DNA of 64,000 bases. It comes from Ornithinibacillus bavariensis. GTDB taxonomy: Bacteria > Bacillota > Bacilli > Bacillales > Amphibacillaceae. This document shows positions 63,404 through 64,000 of this stretch, one piece after another (the first letter of the stretch is position 1; each line of letters begins with the position of its first letter). Position numbers and translations under genes: made by a program. Where the stretch lies: assembly GCF_018333235.1 (NCBI RefSeq), contig NZ_BORP01000001.1, positions 1 to 64,000 of the forward strand, written 5' to 3'. Below the pieces are notes generated by a model. That model had not been told where the DNA came from, made no database searches, and saw nothing but the letters and a program-made list of their open reading frames with translations.

Positions 63404-64000
63404 ATGAAAAAGGATTTGCGAATTGTAAAAACACAGGCAAGTTTACGGCATGCACTACTAGCATTACTAAAAACGAAGCCTCTCGAAGCTATTACCATAG
63501 CAGAGCTGTGTCGCTTAGCTAATATAAATAGAGGAACATTTTATCTGCATTATAAGGATGTTCATGATGTATTTAAGCACTATCTAGAGGTTATCGTAAA
63601 TGATTTAAAGCAGTCCTATGAGGAGCCGATTTTTAAGACAAATTATAATATAGAAAATATCCAAGCAGATATGATTAAAATATTTCATCATGTAAAGAAA
63701 TACCAAGACTTTTACCAAATCATCTTTGATGAACGAATTCCAATGATGTATTACTATTTGTTTTTTGATACGGTCCGGTCATTCATGAAGGATTCTCTTA
63801 CTAATGAAATCTTTATAAAGGAACAAGCGATAGATATAGATTATTTAATTAGCTATCAAACGAATGCAATTATAGGCATCATCATTGAATGGCATAAAGA
63901 AGGCTACAAGACATCTTTTCAGGAACTAAACCAACAGCTTATTGCGATTTTATCAATTCATAGCCCGTTTAGGGAAAGGATGAAGGAGGATGAAATATGG
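63404..64000 (+). CDS. TetR/AcrR-family regulator (partial at window end)
   Basis: The frame is open from ATG 63404 to the last base (199 codons, no stop seen). An N-terminal TetR helix-turn-helix (ITIAELCRLANINRGTFYLH and YKDVHDVF) is followed by a helical ligand domain resembling the TetR_C type seen in YxaF/DhaS-like regulators. It is divergent from the SDR gene, so mutual control is likely. TGGAGGAAAAAA precedes the ATG. A second GGAGG then ATG (63985-63999) lies at its end. Confidence 0.85.
   Translation, partial: MKKDLRIVKTQASLRHALLALLKTKPLEAITIAELCRLANINRGTFYLHYKDVHDVFKHYLEVIVNDLKQSYEEPIFKTNYNIENIQADMIKIFHHVKKYQDFYQIIFDERIPMMYYYLFFDTVRSFMKDSLTNEIFIKEQAIDIDYLISYQTNAIIGIIIEWHKEGYKTSFQELNQQLIAILSIHSPFRERMKEDEIW

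Overview
The window is low-GC chromosomal DNA from an endospore-forming member of the Bacillaceae (Bacillus/Oceanobacillus/Virgibacillus-like). Supporting signs are the rrn-trn operon, strong AGGAGG-type ribosome binding sites, frequent TTG starts, intrinsic hairpin-plus-U terminators, a T-box leader, a c-di-AMP (ydaO-type) riboswitch, spore-type genes, and BceRS-AB-like and LnrJKLMN-like modules. No insertion sequence, prophage or CRISPR array was found.

Layout. 1-1740: 3' end of 23S rRNA, 5S rRNA and a 13-tRNA cluster. 1.9-3.6 kb: a DUF3231 protein, a small membrane protein and a tRNA-Leu with its own promoter and no encoded CCA. 4-8.5 kb: three ATP-dependent amide ligases, namely YheC/D-type ATP-grasp, L-amino-acid-ligase-like ATP-grasp and a MurF-like Mur ligase. 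9.3-11.4 kb: a large TPR/helical protein. 11.6-18 kb: a quinone-oxidoreductase-like enzyme, then a five-gene kinase/regulator/ABC locus with the linearmycin-resistance layout. 18.2-21.8 kb: an MFS pump, an SASP-like mini-gene, then a c-di-AMP riboswitch ahead of a glutamate/dicarboxylate symporter and a channel-like protein. 21.9-25.6 kb: a large catalase and an M29 aminopeptidase. 25.7-29.3 kb: fruR-fruK-fruA. 29.4-31.4 kb: two tandem UV-damage endonucleases.

31.5-38.3 kb is a looser accessory stretch with a decayed protein-kinase locus, very AT-rich small membrane proteins and several small enzymes. 38.4-41.5 kb has an FMN reductase, proline biosynthesis (proC) under a Pro T-box, and a DUF4317 protein. 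41.9-46.4 kb is a BceRS-BceAB-type peptide-antibiotic sensing and detoxification module with a BceR-like operator before the transporter genes. 46.5-57.3 kb carries an RNase J paralogue, a GNAT enzyme, a membrane-anchored glutamate-synthase-like flavoprotein, a 1035-aa GNAT fusion, a tiny self-contained transcription unit encoding a 24-aa peptide, cutC and an amidase. 57.4-64 kb has membrane proteins, an MFS pump, a lipoprotein, a Gly/Phe/Tyr-rich repeat protein, a dihydroorotate-dehydrogenase-like/membrane fusion, and an SDR enzyme divergent from a TetR-type regulator that is cut by the window end.

The most interesting items are the ligase cluster (4-8.5 kb), c-di-AMP control of a glutamate symporter (19.8-21.3 kb) and the 24-codon unit whose Shine-Dalgarno sequence can pair with its own coding region (54.5-54.7 kb). 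All functional calls come from reading the sequence; no database search was run.
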